Assembly (NCBI GenBank): GCA_963798075.1
Contig: CAWCRU010000033.1
Location: 124,001 to 188,000 of the forward strand
DNA length: 64,000 nucleotides
From: DATAOG01 sp963798075
GTDB taxonomy: Bacteria > Pseudomonadota > Alphaproteobacteria > Geminicoccales > Geminicoccaceae
Direction of reading: 5' to 3'
A program made the position numbers and the translations under genes. This document shows positions 18,694 through 30,309 of the stretch, piece by piece. The notes beneath the pieces are model-generated. The model made no database searches, was not told the origin of the DNA, and saw nothing but the letters and a program-made list of their open reading frames with translations. The stretch's first letter is position 1, and each line of letters begins with the position of its first letter.

Positions 18694-19098
18694 TCAGACC
18701 GCGCCGGCGCTCCCCAGGATCAGGTCGTCGAGGATCGGGCATTCCGGGCGCAGATCGCCATGGCAGCTCTCGGCCAGCCGGGCCAGGGTCGCGCGCATCG
18801 CCGCGAGCTCCGCCAGCTTGCGGTCGATAGCCTCGATCCGTTGCTCGGCGAGGGCCTTGACCTCGGCACTCGCACGGTCCGGATTTCGATAAAGGCCAAT
18901 GAGTTGCCGGCATTCTCTGACGCTGAAGCCGAGCGAGCGGGCGCGCTGGATGAAGCGGAGCACATGCAGATCGGTCTCGCCGTAGGCCCGGTAACCGTTG
19001 CCGGTGCGGGCCGCCGGCGCCAGCAGCCCGATGTCCTCGTAGTAGCGGATGGTCTTGGCCGGCACGCCCGAGCGCGCCGACGCCTGGCCGATGTTCAT
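18694..19098 (-). CDS. cueR: Cu(I)-responsive MerR regulator CueR
   Basis: A 134-residue MerR protein. Winged-helix N-terminus NIGQASARSGVPAKTIRYYEDIGLL, dimerisation helix in the middle, and the metal loop SCHGDLRPECPILDDL with C112 and C120, the same residue numbers as the two copper ligands of E. coli CueR. It activates copA by untwisting a long-spacer promoter; a perfect CueR box lies at 21532-21552. It sits 34 bp downstream of copA on the same strand and is probably co-transcribed. Confidence 0.95.
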   Translation of the reverse strand: MNIGQASARSGVPAKTIRYYEDIGLLAPAARTGNGYRAYGETDLHVLRFIQRARSLGFSVRECRQLIGLYRNPDRASAEVKALAEQRIEAIDRKLAELAAMRATLARLAESCHGDLRPECPILDDLILGSAGAV

Positions 19099-19132
19099 CT
19101 GCCATCCCCGGTCGGCGCCAGCGACCCGCGCG

Positions 19133-21507
19133 TCAGAGCTTGACCGCGCGCAGGCGCAGCGCGTTGCCGATCACCGAGACCGAGGACAGGCTCATCGCCG
19201 CGGCCGCGATGATCGGGCTCAGCAGCAGGCCCGGTGAACGGATAGAGGATGCCGGCCGCGAGCGGCACGCCGAGCGCATTGTAGACGAACGCGAAGAAGA
19301 GGTTCTGCTTGATGTTGCGCATGGTCGCCTGCGACAGGCGCCGCGCGCGCACGAGGCCGGCGAGGTCGCCCTTGACGAGCGTGATGCCGGCGCTCTCCAT
19401 CGCGACGTCGGCGCCGGTGCCCATCGCGATCCCGACGTCCGCCTGGGCGAGCGCCGGGGCGTCGTTGATGCCGTCGCCCGCCATCGCGACGACCTTGCCC
19501 TTCGGCGCGCAGGCGGCTCGATCACCTCGTTCTTGCGCTCGGGCAGGACCTCGGCCTCGACCTCCTCGATGCCGAGCCGGCGCGCCACCGCCTCGGCCGT
19601 GGTGCGGTTGTCGCCGGTCAGCATGACGATCCGCAGGCCCTCGGCGCGCAGCGCGTCGAGGGCTTCGCGCGTGGTCGGCTTGAGCGGGTCGGCGACCCCG
19701 ATCAGCCCGGCCGGCCGGCCATCGAGCGCGACGAACATCACCGTCTCGCCCTCGGCGCGCCGTTCTTCCGCACTCTCGGCGAGCGCGCCCGGATCGATCC
19801 CGAGGCTCTCCAGGAGCCGCTGGTTGCCGAGCGCCACCTCGCGGCCGTCGACGGTGCCGCGCACGCCCTTGCCGGTCAGCGAGTCGAACGCGCTCGCATC
19901 CAGCAGGCTCTGGCCGCGCTCGCCTGCGGCAGCGACGATCGCCGCCGCCAGCGGATGCTCGCTCGCGCGCTCGAGGCTCGCGGCGAGCCGCAGCAGATCG
20001 CCCTCGTCCACGCCCTGCGTCCGCCAGCAGGGTCGTGACCTTGGGCTTGCCCTCGGTCAGCGTGCCGGTCTTGTCGACCACGAGCGTGTCGACCTTGGCG
20101 AAGCGCTCGAGGGCCTCGGCGTTCCTGATCAGGACGCCCGCCTGGGCGCCGCGGCCGGTGCCGACCATGATCGCCATCGGGGTCGCCAGGCCCAGCGCGC
20201 AGGGGCAGGCGATGATCAGGACCGAGACCGCGGCGACCAGACCGTAGGCCATGGCCGGCGGCGGCCCGAAGATCGCCCAGAGCGACGAAGGCCGCGATCG
20301 CGACGCCGACCACGGCCGGCACGAACCAGCCGGCGACGCGGTCGACCAGGCTCTGGATCGGCGCGCGCGAGCGCTGGGCCTGCGCGACCATCTCGACGAT
20401 CCGGGCGAGCACGGTGTCGCTGCCGACCCGCTCGGCGCGCATGACGAAGCTGCCGGACGTGATTCAGGGTGCCGCCGCTGACCGGCTCGCCCGCCGTCTT
20501 CGCGACCGGGACGGGCTCGCCGGTCAGCATCGATTCGTCGACCGTGCTGCGGCCGTCCTCGACGACGCCGTCGACCGGGATCTTGTCGCCCGGCCGCACG
20601 CGCAACCGGTCGCCGACCGCGACCGCCTCGAGCGCCACCGCCTCGTCCGAGCCGTCGTCCCGGACCCGGCGTGCGGTCTTCGGGGCGAGGCCGAGCAGCG
20701 CCTTGATCGCGCCCGAGGTCCGCTCGCGCGCCCGAAGCTCGAGCACCTGGCCGAGCAGGACCAGGGCCGTGATCACGGCGGCCGCCTCGAAATAGACGTC
20801 GACCTCGCCGTCCGGCCCGCGAAAGCCGGCCGGGAAGACGCCGGGCGCCAGGGTCGCGACCAGGCTGTAGAGATAGGCGGCGCCGATGCCGATCCCGATC
20901 AGGGTCCACATGTTCGGGCTGAGCTGCCGGAACGACGCCCAAGAGCGTTGGAAGATCGGCCAGCCGGCCCAGAGCACGACCGGGGTCGCCAGCGCCAGCT
21001 GCAGCCAGTGCGCCGGCTGGCGCGGCAGCAGCGGGCCGAGCCCGAGCAGATGCTCGCCCATGACCCAGAGCAGCAGCGGCAGCGCCAGCGCGGCGCTGAC
21101 CCAGAACCGCCGGCGCATGTCGAGGAACTCGGCGCTCGGTCCCTCCTCGGACCGATGACCGTCCTGGGCTCGAGCGCCATGCCGCAGATCGGGCAGTCGC
21201 CCGGACCCGTCTGCTCGATCTGCGGGTGCATCGGGCAGGTGTAGATGGTGCCCGCGGCCGCCGGCCCGGCCTTCGGCCCCGCGCCTGCCAGATAGGCCTC
21301 CGGCGCCGCTTCGAACCGGCGCGCGCAGCCTTGCGAGCAGAACCAGAAGGTCCGGCCGCCGTGCTCGCGGCGGTGCCGGGCGGTCGCCGGGTCCACGCTC
21401 ATGCCGCAGACCGGGTCTTGCGCCGGGCGGTCGGCTTCGACCTGGTCGGGCGGGGATCGCGCGGGCGCGGACAAGGCTCTGCTCCCCATCGCGGCTGGAT
21501 GGGCCAT
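19133..21507 (-). CDS. copA: Cu(+)-exporting P-type ATPase CopA, frame broken at least six times
   Basis: P1B-type ATPase exporting Cu(I). The N-terminus has a YHS-like metal domain (DPVCGMSVDPATA, FCSQGCARRF) and a heavy-metal binding motif (YTCPMHPQIEQTGPGDCPICGM). Then come membrane helices, TGE (DESMLTGEPVPV), the CPC metal site (IACPCALGLATP), the phosphorylation motif DKTGTLTEGKP, SEHPLAAAI and MAGDGINDAPALA. The frame changes near 21150, 20462, 20287, 20015, 19510 (two) and 19230. Nearly all are single extra bases in GC-rich runs, and conserved protein resumes at once each time. Genuine decay is possible but seems unlikely with an intact operator and regulator. Start ATG 21507 or 21489, just downstream of the CueR promoter. 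Confidence 0.85.
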
Positions 21508-21531
21508 CGCGGCTGGACGGAGATCAGATGG

Positions 21532-21552
21532 ACCTTCCAGTGACTGGAAGGT
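21532..21552 (-). promoter_or_regulatory. CueR operator/promoter of copA
   Basis: Perfect inverted repeat ACCTTCC-N7-GGAAGGT. On the minus strand, TTGACC at its upstream edge can serve as the -35, and the spacer to the -10 region (around CATCTGATC) is about 19-20 bp, the elongated spacing that MerR-family activators correct. It lies 25-43 bp before the candidate copA starts. Confidence 0.9.
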
Positions 21553-21566
21553 CAAGCGCCGGGCGC

Positions 21567-21595
21567 AAAAAAAGCCGCCGGACGCCGCCGGCGGC
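21567..21595 (-). terminator. Rho-independent terminator after the YHS gene
   Basis: On the minus strand an 8-bp GC stem (GCCGCCGG / CCGGCGGC, 6-nt loop) is followed by seven T residues. It lies between the YHS protein gene and the copA promoter, isolating the two transcripts. Confidence 0.8.
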
Positions 21596-21638
21596 AGCCT
21601 CGGGGACGCGAAGGATCTGCGGCCTGCGTAGCCGCCGC

Positions 21639-22136
21639 TCAGCCCGCAAGGCCCGCCTTGATCTTCGGCCAGTTGGCGTCGGCCTTGCCGATGTAGCCCG
21701 GGATGTCCTTGAGCCAGATCGACTGGACCTTCTTGCTGAGGTTGAGATAGAGCTTGCCGCCCTCGATGTGCCAGGCGTCGGGATCGACGTCGGCAGTCGC
21801 ACCCTGGGAGACGGCGTAGGCGCAATAGCCGCCGTATTGGGGCGCATATTTCTCCGGGTCGGCGGCAAACTGGTCGCGATCGGCGGCGGAGGCGAACCGC
21901 CATTTGGCGCCCATCCACTCGTATTCGAAGTCGCTCGAGCCCTGGACCGGCTTGCCGGCGGTGAAATAGGCGACCGGATCGTAGCCACCGATCGCGACGC
22001 CGCCGAAAAACGAGCTGTTGACGATGCCGCCGGCGGCCGCCGGCAGGGCCGCGCCGAGGCCGATCAGCAGACCGGCCAGCAGGCCCGGCAGCGCGCGGCG
22101 GCAAAGCCCGGCTGTGGCGTGCGATAGGAAGCGCAT
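21639..22136 (-). CDS. Exported YHS domain protein
   Basis: A 165-residue protein with a signal peptide (ALPGLLAGLLIGLGAALPAAAGG). A YHS domain follows: VAIGGYDPVAYFTAGKPVQG, KWRFASAADRDQFAADPEKYAPQYGGYCAYAVSQG, and a C-terminal IEGGKLYLNLSKKVQSIW. YHS domains are linked to metal handling, and the place next to copA/cueR supports a copper-related periplasmic role, but this is inference. It has its own terminator downstream. Confidence 0.82.
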   Translation of the reverse strand: MRFLSHATAGLCRRALPGLLAGLLIGLGAALPAAAGGIVNSSFFGGVAIGGYDPVAYFTAGKPVQGSSDFEYEWMGAKWRFASAADRDQFAADPEKYAPQYGGYCAYAVSQGATADVDPDAWHIEGGKLYLNLSKKVQSIWLKDIPGYIGKADANWPKIKAGLAG

Positions 22137-22265
22137 GGGTTCTGCTCCGTGCTCCGTGAAGACCTGATCGAAATCCTGCTATCCTGCGCGGGCGGCGCGC
22201 CTTGCCCGGGCGATCACCCGGCCTTGGAGCGGTGCCGCGGCTTCGCAACGAGGGGAGAGTTTACC

Positions 22266-22619
22266 ATGGTCCTGGCGCCGCGCGAGCCGGTCGGAGCGAT
22301 CAACGGCTATCACGCCCACGTGTACTACGACGAGCAGACCAGGCCGGTCGCGGCCCAGCTGCGCGATGCGATCGGCGCGCGCTTTGCGGTCCGCCTCGGG
22401 CGCTGGCACGACCAGCCGATCGGGCCGCACCCGACCGGCAGCTATCAGATCGAGTTCGGACCGGAGCTGTTTGCCGAGCTGATCCCCTGGCTCGCCCTCA
22501 ATCGAGAGGGGTTGACGGTGTTCGTCCATCCGGAGACCGGGGATGCCAAGGCCGACCACAGCGCCCATGTGATCTGGCTCGGCGACAGCTGGCAATTGAA
22601 CCTCGCCGCGCTCGGCTGA
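22266..22619 (+). CDS. DOPA 4,5-dioxygenase family protein
   Basis: A 117-residue extradiol dioxygenase-like protein. The family pattern INGYHAHVYYDEQT at the N-terminus and the His-rich LGRWHDQPIGPHPTGSYQIEF and VFVHPETGDAKADHSAHVIWLG are the expected metal-ligand regions. ATG 22266 has a strong GAGGGGAGAG ribosome binding site. Whether it cleaves DOPA or another catechol is unknown. It is divergent from the YHS gene. Confidence 0.88.
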   Translation: MVLAPREPVGAINGYHAHVYYDEQTRPVAAQLRDAIGARFAVRLGRWHDQPIGPHPTGSYQIEFGPELFAELIPWLALNREGLTVFVHPETGDAKADHSAHVIWLGDSWQLNLAALG

Positions 22620-22650
22620 TCCTCGGCGGGCGAATTTATTCGCGTTCCTC

Positions 22651-22666
22651 TGTGAGCGACCTCACA
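22651..22666. promoter_or_regulatory. CRP/FNR-like palindrome upstream of the CsgG-like gene
   Basis: TGTGA-N6-TCACA exactly, the core consensus of CRP-family regulators, arms extending to TGTGAG/CTCACA. It is followed 14 bp on by ATTCGCGGTAGATAG, where TAGATA could be a -10 element. The start of the CsgG-like gene is about 115 bp downstream. A second site with the same downstream spacing is at 23624. Confidence 0.55.
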
Positions 22667-22782
22667 AACCGGCTTGCGTATTCGCGGTAGATAGCAGCTT
22701 GCATCTTTGCAACCTTGGCGCCAGCAATACCGCCGCGCCGGGGACCGTCGACGGAATTGATGTCGCGGACGGAGGGATTTCG

Positions 22783-23503
22783 ATGATGGCTATCAACAAG
22801 AATGCGCTTTTCGGCCCCGGCTGGGTCGTCGCCCTGGCGCTGTTGGGTGGCTGTCTGACGGACGGTCAGGCGACGCCCGGCCAGCATCTGGTGGCCTCGA
22901 AAGTCGCGGAATGCCCGGATCCGCGACCGCGGGTCGCGGTCGCCGGGTTCGACGCCGCCGCCCAGGACGTCCCGGCCGAGGTCGGTCCCGGCCTCGCCGA
23001 CCTGTTGGTGGCCGCGATGACCGAGACCGGCTGCTACCGCATGGTTGATTCGAGCGTTTTGGCCAAGTTCGCGGACGCCGGCGGGCACGCCCCCGATCTC
23101 GCCCGGCTGGCGGGTGCGGATCTGTTCGTGGTCGGCCGCGTCACCGCCTTCGAGCCCGACGCCGCCGGCGCCGATGTCGGGGTGGCGAACGGCCCCAAGC
23201 TGCCGGAGTGGCTGCGCAGCGCCGGCTTCAACGTCGCGAGCTCGCGGATCTCGCTCGCGTTGCGCCTGGTCGATACGCGCAGCGGCGAGGTGCGTGGCGG
23301 CCTCGACGCTCACCGGCAGCGCTCAGGATCTGGGCGGCAAGCTCGAGGAAAACCAGTTCGGCCTGAGCCTTGCCGCCTACGCCAAGACGCCCATGGGGGC
23401 GGCCATGCAGGCGGCGATCGACCAGGCGGTGACCTTCCTGCTCGCCCGCACGCCAACCGCGACCACGGCCTATCAGCAGGCCGAGGCGGCAGCACCGCAA
23501 TAG
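22783..23503 (+). CDS. CsgG-like outer-membrane lipoprotein, frame broken near 23300
   Basis: Lipoprotein with signal sequence and lipobox: MMAINKNALFGPGWVVALALLGGC. The CsgG/HfaB-like core follows: PRPRVAVAGFDAAAQ, GLADLLVAAMTETGCYRMVDSSVL, ADLFVVGRVTAFEPD, and ISLALRLVDTRSGEV. After VRGG the frame is lost, and the next frame continues with STLTGSAQDLGGK, LAAYAKTPMGAAMQAAIDQAVTFLLAR. Removing one base restores 239 residues. CsgG proteins form curli secretion pores or sense envelope state; no curli genes are nearby. The start has a GGAGGGA ribosome binding site; a CRP-like site lies upstream. Confidence 0.78.
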
Positions 23504-23623
23504 CAGCCGCGGCCGACAGGGCTTGCCCCTCGCGGACGCGGTCTCGGCCGCGTCCGCGAGGGCAGCCGGCATCGGATCGGGCCCAAAGCCGTCCACCCGG
23601 GGGTCGGCTTTGGCGTGGGCTTT

Positions 23624-23639
23624 TGTGAACTGCTTCACA
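23624..23639. promoter_or_regulatory. Second CRP/FNR-like palindrome
   Basis: TGTGA-N6-TCACA, extended symmetry TTGTGAA/TTCACAA. As at 22651, ATTCGCG begins 14 bp after the site, and is followed by CTAGAAG. The leader sequences after both sites remain alignable for about 30 bp, so the two promoters look like copies. The possible target is the small membrane ORF at 23727. Confidence 0.55.
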
Positions 23640-23726
23640 AGCTGCGTCCGACATTCGCGCTAGAAGCTGCAGCCGATTCTGCAATTTTCGCCACTCCCAT
23701 GATCCGGTCGCACGATCGCGGGTGCG

Positions 23727-23984
23727 ATGATTTGGTCGGCAAAGCAGCTCGTCATCCTGTCCGGAGGGGCAATCGCCTGGGGATTGCTCGCGACCTGGTT
23801 GGCGCTCGTGGCACCTCCGGCATCGCGGATCGGCCTGGTCACGAGGCGCCATTGCCGCCCGCACCCGCCGGTGCAGGAGCAGGAGCCGCCGGCCTGGCTC
23901 CTGGTGCTGGCGCGGGCGGTGCTCGTGCTGGCGCTCGCGGCTCTGGGGCTCGCGATGCTGCTCGCCGGTGACGCCTCGCCCTGA
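23727..23984 (+). CDS. Possible small membrane protein
   Basis: An 85-residue ORF with two predicted membrane helices (LVILSGGAIAWGLLATWLALVA and WLLVLARAVLVLALAALGLAMLLA) joined by a short polar Pro/Glu stretch. The alternation of hydrophobic helices is not expected by chance in this GC-rich sequence, and a promoter-like region with a CRP-type site lies 87 bp upstream. No family is recognised and no strong ribosome binding site is visible. Confidence 0.4.
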   Translation: MIWSAKQLVILSGGAIAWGLLATWLALVAPPASRIGLVTRRHCRPHPPVQEQEPPAWLLVLARAVLVLALAALGLAMLLAGDASP

Positions 23985-24084
23985 AAAGCGCAAAAAAGCC
24001 CGGCGCCGGCCGCTGCGGTCGCTGGCTTCGGCGACGCGGTCCGCCTATTGAGGGGATCGCGCCGCCGAACCGGGAGGGGGGACC

Positions 24085-24873
24085 ATGGTCAGCATCCGCA
24101 ATCTTGCCAAGGAGCGCCTCGAGGCGGGCGAGCTGGCGCTCGGCATCGGCCTGCGCCTCGCGCGCACGGTCGAGATCGGCAAGCTGATGAAGACCGCGGG
24201 CTACGACTTCCTGTTCATCGACATGGAGCACGGCTCGATGTCGGTCGACCTCGCGGCCCAGCTCTCGATCGCGGCCCAGGACGCCGGCATCACGCCGGTC
24301 GTGCGGGTGCCGGGCTTCGAGCATTTCCATGCCTCCCGCGTGCTCGACGCGGGTGCGCAGGGGATCGTCGTGCCCCACGTCGACACGGCCGAGATCGCCC
24401 AGCGCATGGTCGCCAACTGCCGCTATCCGCCGGTCGGCCATCGTTCCGTCACCGGCGCCGTGCCGCAGCTCGATTTCGAGAGCCACCCGATGGCCGAGTG
24501 GACCCGGGCGGTCAATGACGCGACGCTCCTGATCCTGATGATCGAGAGCCCGCAGGCGATCGACAACCTCGATCGGATCGCGGCGGTGCCGGGGTTCGAC
24601 GTGCTCCTGGTCGGCACCAACGACCTTTGCATCGAGATGGGCATCCCAGGCCAGCCCGAGCATCCGCGCGTCGTCGACGCCTTCGAGCGGCTGATCGCGG
24701 CCTGCCGGGCCAACGGCAAATATGCGGGCCTCGGCGGCGTCTACGAGCCGCGCCTGCTCGAGCGCTACATCGGCATGGGCTTCCGCCTCGTGCTCGCCGG
24801 CAACGACCTGCCGTTCCTGCTCGCAGCCGCCAGGGAGCGCGCCGCCGCCGTCCGCGCCATGCCGCTCGGCTGA
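24085..24873 (+). CDS. HpcH/HpaI family aldolase
   Basis: A 262-residue class II aldolase of the 2-dehydro-3-deoxyglucarate / 4-hydroxy-2-oxoheptanedioate type, splitting a 2-keto sugar acid or keto-diacid to pyruvate and an aldehyde. Metal and substrate residues are visible in FLFIDMEHGSMSVD, GAQGIVVPHVDTAEIA, RYPPVGHRSV, LILMIESPQAIDNLD and VLLVGTNDLCIEMGIPG. ATG 24085 follows GGGAGGGGGG. Nearest neighbours give no pathway. Confidence 0.88.
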   Translation: MVSIRNLAKERLEAGELALGIGLRLARTVEIGKLMKTAGYDFLFIDMEHGSMSVDLAAQLSIAAQDAGITPVVRVPGFEHFHASRVLDAGAQGIVVPHVDTAEIAQRMVANCRYPPVGHRSVTGAVPQLDFESHPMAEWTRAVNDATLLILMIESPQAIDNLDRIAAVPGFDVLLVGTNDLCIEMGIPGQPEHPRVVDAFERLIAACRANGKYAGLGGVYEPRLLERYIGMGFRLVLAGNDLPFLLAAARERAAAVRAMPLG

Positions 24874-24895
24874 AGCGGGCCCGGGGCCCCGCGGC

Positions 24896-25171
24896 CTACT
24901 CGCCGAGCGCGGACAGATAGAGCTCGAGCAGCTCGTCCTCCTCGCGGCGCTCACGCGCGTCGCGCTTGCGCAGGCTGATCAGCTTGCGCAGAACCTTGGT
25001 GTCGAAGCCCTCGCCCTTGGCCTCTGAGTAGACCTCGCGCAGGTCGTGGCCGAGTGCTGCCTTGTCCTCCTCGAGCCGCTCGATCCGCTGCACGAAGGAG
25101 CGCAGGCGCTCGGCGGCGACGCCGCCCGTGTCGGCAGCGCGGGCCGGAGGCGTGGGGGCGGCATCGTTCAT
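24896..25171 (-). CDS. gapR: GapR-family (DUF2312) DNA-binding protein
   Basis: A 91-residue protein with the DUF2312 core AERLRSFVQRIERLEEDKAALGHDLREVYSEAKGEGFDTKVLRKLISLRKRD, then DELLELYLSALG. In Caulobacter the family member GapR binds overtwisted DNA ahead of replication and transcription forks. Start ATG 25171, giving a Pro/Ala-rich leader before the core. Frequent in Alphaproteobacteria, which supports the taxonomic assignment. Confidence 0.9.
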   Translation of the reverse strand: MNDAAPTPPARAADTGGVAAERLRSFVQRIERLEEDKAALGHDLREVYSEAKGEGFDTKVLRKLISLRKRDARERREEDELLELYLSALGE

Positions 25172-25258
25172 CTCGGGCGGTCCTCCAGCAACCAGAAAGG
25201 GGGGCGCACGACCGGGCGGCCGACCCACCGGGGAAGGGAAGCGGCGAAGGGGTCGCGG

Positions 25259-25783
25259 CTAGAACGGGATCTCGTCGTCGAGGTCGTCGAAGTTCTCGGA
25301 CAACTCGCGGCGGCCGCCACCGCTGCCTTTGCTACTGCCGCCGGCACTGCCACCGCGCGCGGGCTGGCTCGAGCTGCGGCCCCAGTCCGACTGATCGTCG
25401 GCCGGCGGCCCGGCGCCCGCGCCGCCTTCGTCGCGGCCGCCGAGCAGCACGAGCTCGCCCCGGAAGCGCTGCAGCACGATCTCGGTGGTGTAGCGCTCCT
25501 GGCCCGACTGGTCCTGCCATTTGCGGGTCTGGAGCTGGCCCTCGAGATAGACCGAGCGGCCCTTGGCCAGATACTTCTCGGCGACCTCGCCCAGGCGCTC
25601 GTTGAAGATCACGACGCGGTGCCACTCGGTGCGCTCGCGGTTCTCGCCGCTGTTGCGGTCGCGCCAGCGCTCGGAGGTCGCGACCGCCAGATGCACGATC
25701 TTGGTGCCGTCCTGCGTGCTGCGGACCTCGGGATCGCGGCCGAGGTTGCCGACCAGGATCACCTTGTTGACGCTGCCGGCCAT
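25259..25783 (-). CDS. ssb: Single-stranded DNA-binding protein
   Basis: A 174-residue SSB. The OB-fold begins SVNKVILVGNLGRDPEVRSTQDG and continues through FNERLGEVAEKYLAKGRSVYLEGQLQTRKW. A Gly/Ser-rich linker follows, and the acidic protein-interaction tip is DDLDDEIPF. Complete and intact, with normal length. It is not adjacent to uvrA here but lies about 1 kb from it. Confidence 0.96.
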   Translation of the reverse strand: MAGSVNKVILVGNLGRDPEVRSTQDGTKIVHLAVATSERWRDRNSGENRERTEWHRVVIFNERLGEVAEKYLAKGRSVYLEGQLQTRKWQDQSGQERYTTEIVLQRFRGELVLLGGRDEGGAGAGPPADDQSDWGRSSSQPARGGSAGGSSKGSGGGRRELSENFDDLDDEIPF

Positions 25784-25859
25784 GTGTGCCCGCTCCCTTG
25801 TTCGGTGCTTGCGGGCAATCTAGCACGCCCGGCGGCGGATGCGAGGCCGGACTGGAGAC

Positions 25860-26669
25860 TCACGATCGAGGGCAGATCCGATCCTTGGAACCGCGGCCCC
25901 GATCAGGATGTTGGTCAACCAGGTTACGACAGAAGTCGAGGAATGGCGCAACCCGCGCCCGCAGCCGCCGCCCGGTCCTGGTCAAGTCTTTGCTGCCGTA
26001 ATCCGCCTCGGCGCGAAGCTTGTAGGCCCTGGACAAGGTCCTGGCCAAACCCTCAGCAACCTCGCCGAGCTGCTCCCGCTCGATCATGCGCCCAAATGTG
26101 TCGACCACACGGCCATGATTGGTGCTGGCCGAGCCCTCGACCGCGAGCAACGCCGCCCGCGCCGCATGGAACATGGCGTAGTAGGCGCCATGGATGACAC
26201 CTTCGAAGCGCTCGTCAACCGTCTCGGCGGCAAGCTCGGCGTACCGGCCGGCCTTGGCGAGCGCGGCGCGGGCGTGCTCGAGCACCGGGCGCTGAATCAT
26301 GGGCAGGTGATCCTGGCCGTGGATGATCAAGCCATCGTCCCGAATGTTGCACGCGAGCTCATCGGTGGCGACCCACCTTTCGGACGCGAGCACATGCGAT
26401 TGGATGAGGTCTCCGGAGGCGGCGACCAGGTCCCAATCGATCTCGTTGACGCGCTTGCGGTCTTTCGCGCTCGGCTCGTGATCGAGGAAGACCGCGAAAT
26501 CCCAGTCACTATCGGGGTGCAGATCGCCACGCGCGCGCGAGCCGAACAGCACGATCCGCTCGACCTGCCCGGGAAACGCCGCCAGGACCCGCGCGCGGTA
26601 GCGCTCGGGCAACGCCAATGTCCGGCGGCCCTCTGGCCGGTGCAGGTCGAGGCTGGTCGACGAAGCCAT
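25860..26669 (-). CDS. MNT nucleotidyltransferase-HEPN protein, single ORF
   Basis: A 269-residue frame. The N-terminal half is a minimal nucleotidyltransferase (FGSRARGDLHPDSDWDFAVF, the GS-x10-DxD motif), and the C-terminal half a HEPN domain (AYYAMFHAARAALLAV, then NHGRVVDTFG). These are normally two adjacent genes forming a toxin-antitoxin pair in which MNT AMPylates or neutralises HEPN. Dropping one C from GGCCAGG near 26320 would end MNT with a TGA overlapping the ATG at 26300 (ATGA). So the fusion may be produced by the same single-base insertions seen elsewhere. Either way both domains look intact. Start ATG 26669. Confidence 0.75.
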   Translation of the reverse strand: MASSTSLDLHRPEGRRTLALPERYRARVLAAFPGQVERIVLFGSRARGDLHPDSDWDFAVFLDHEPSAKDRKRVNEIDWDLVAASGDLIQSHVLASERWVATDELACNIRDDGLIIHGQDHLPMIQRPVLEHARAALAKAGRYAELAAETVDERFEGVIHGAYYAMFHAARAALLAVEGSASTNHGRVVDTFGRMIEREQLGEVAEGLARTLSRAYKLRAEADYGSKDLTRTGRRLRARVAPFLDFCRNLVDQHPDRGRGSKDRICPRS

Positions 26670-26840
26670 CGGCTGGCTCCCCGAAAGGTCCCGCGCCAGC
26701 ATAGCAGAGGTTCGCGGCCGGCGCCTGCTCCGCTTATCCACAGCTCCCTCGCCGGCGGCCTCTTGCTGATCCGGGCGCGAGCGGGCATCTAAGCGGGTGG
26801 CGGCGCCGGAGGCGCCGGAGGCCTGGACGCCGAAGCTCAG

Positions 26841-29704
<2,864 letters not shown>

Positions 29705-29738
29705 TGGGCCGTGTAGCTATGGCTTCAAGTTCGGAATG

Positions 29739-30309
29739 CTATCGCGCAGCGGCTCGTCGTCCGCCGAATCCCTTCTTCGCCCGATAGACGCGCCAAATAT
29801 CGTCCATGTCGACCGCTTCGAGTGCGTCCTTCATCTTTCGCGCCGCGTTGTCCGAGTAACAGGGAATCCTCGTCTTTCCAAACTCGAATGTGTAGGTAGA
29901 TTGCGGGTCTTGGTCGAGATTGAGGTGATCGCGCAAAGCAGCCGCCTTAGAACCTGTCAGGCCGAGTCGTGCAGCCAACTGCGTCGCTTGCATGTGAAAT
30001 CTCTTTCTCAGATCTAATTCGCGTACTGCGGCCGCTTCAGCTGGGTCGTCACCCGCGATGAAGTGGACAGGTGCACCTTGCCTCTTCGTGAAGTGAACCT
30101 TGATTTGTATTCCTTCACCAACAGTCTCGGTGGCGAGCGTGGACAGGCGAGGAAAGACTTCACCGCGCTCTTTCCCGCTCCGTATAGCTCTTTCAACGCG
30201 CGTGATGTCTTTTTCAGAGACGGCCACTTCGTCAACAACGTGCGACTCCATTGCCAGCAGCGTGCGGATTCTGCCACGCGCCTCGTCGCGAGCGCGCCGG
30301 CCGCGGCAT
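29739..30309 (-). CDS. Unrecognised protein paired with an MNT gene, frame uncertain at N-terminus
   Basis: From ATG 30251 an unbroken 170-residue frame runs to 29739: DITRVERAIRSGKERGEVFPRLSTLATE in the middle, LDLRKRFHMQATQLAARLGLTGSKAAALRDHL (helix-turn-helix-like), then FEFGKTRIPCYSDNAARKMKDAL. Upstream sequence with one extra base near 30291 would extend it to ATG 30309, overlapping the end of the MNT gene. I do not recognise the family. The region is visibly richer in A+T than its neighbours, suggesting acquisition. It could be the toxin or effector partner of the nucleotidyltransferase. Confidence 0.55.

Noticed and set aside
23985..24020. Terminator around AAAAAAGCCCGGCGCCGG
   Set aside because: The stem is a loop-less palindrome and the T run faces the minus strand, where no gene ends.
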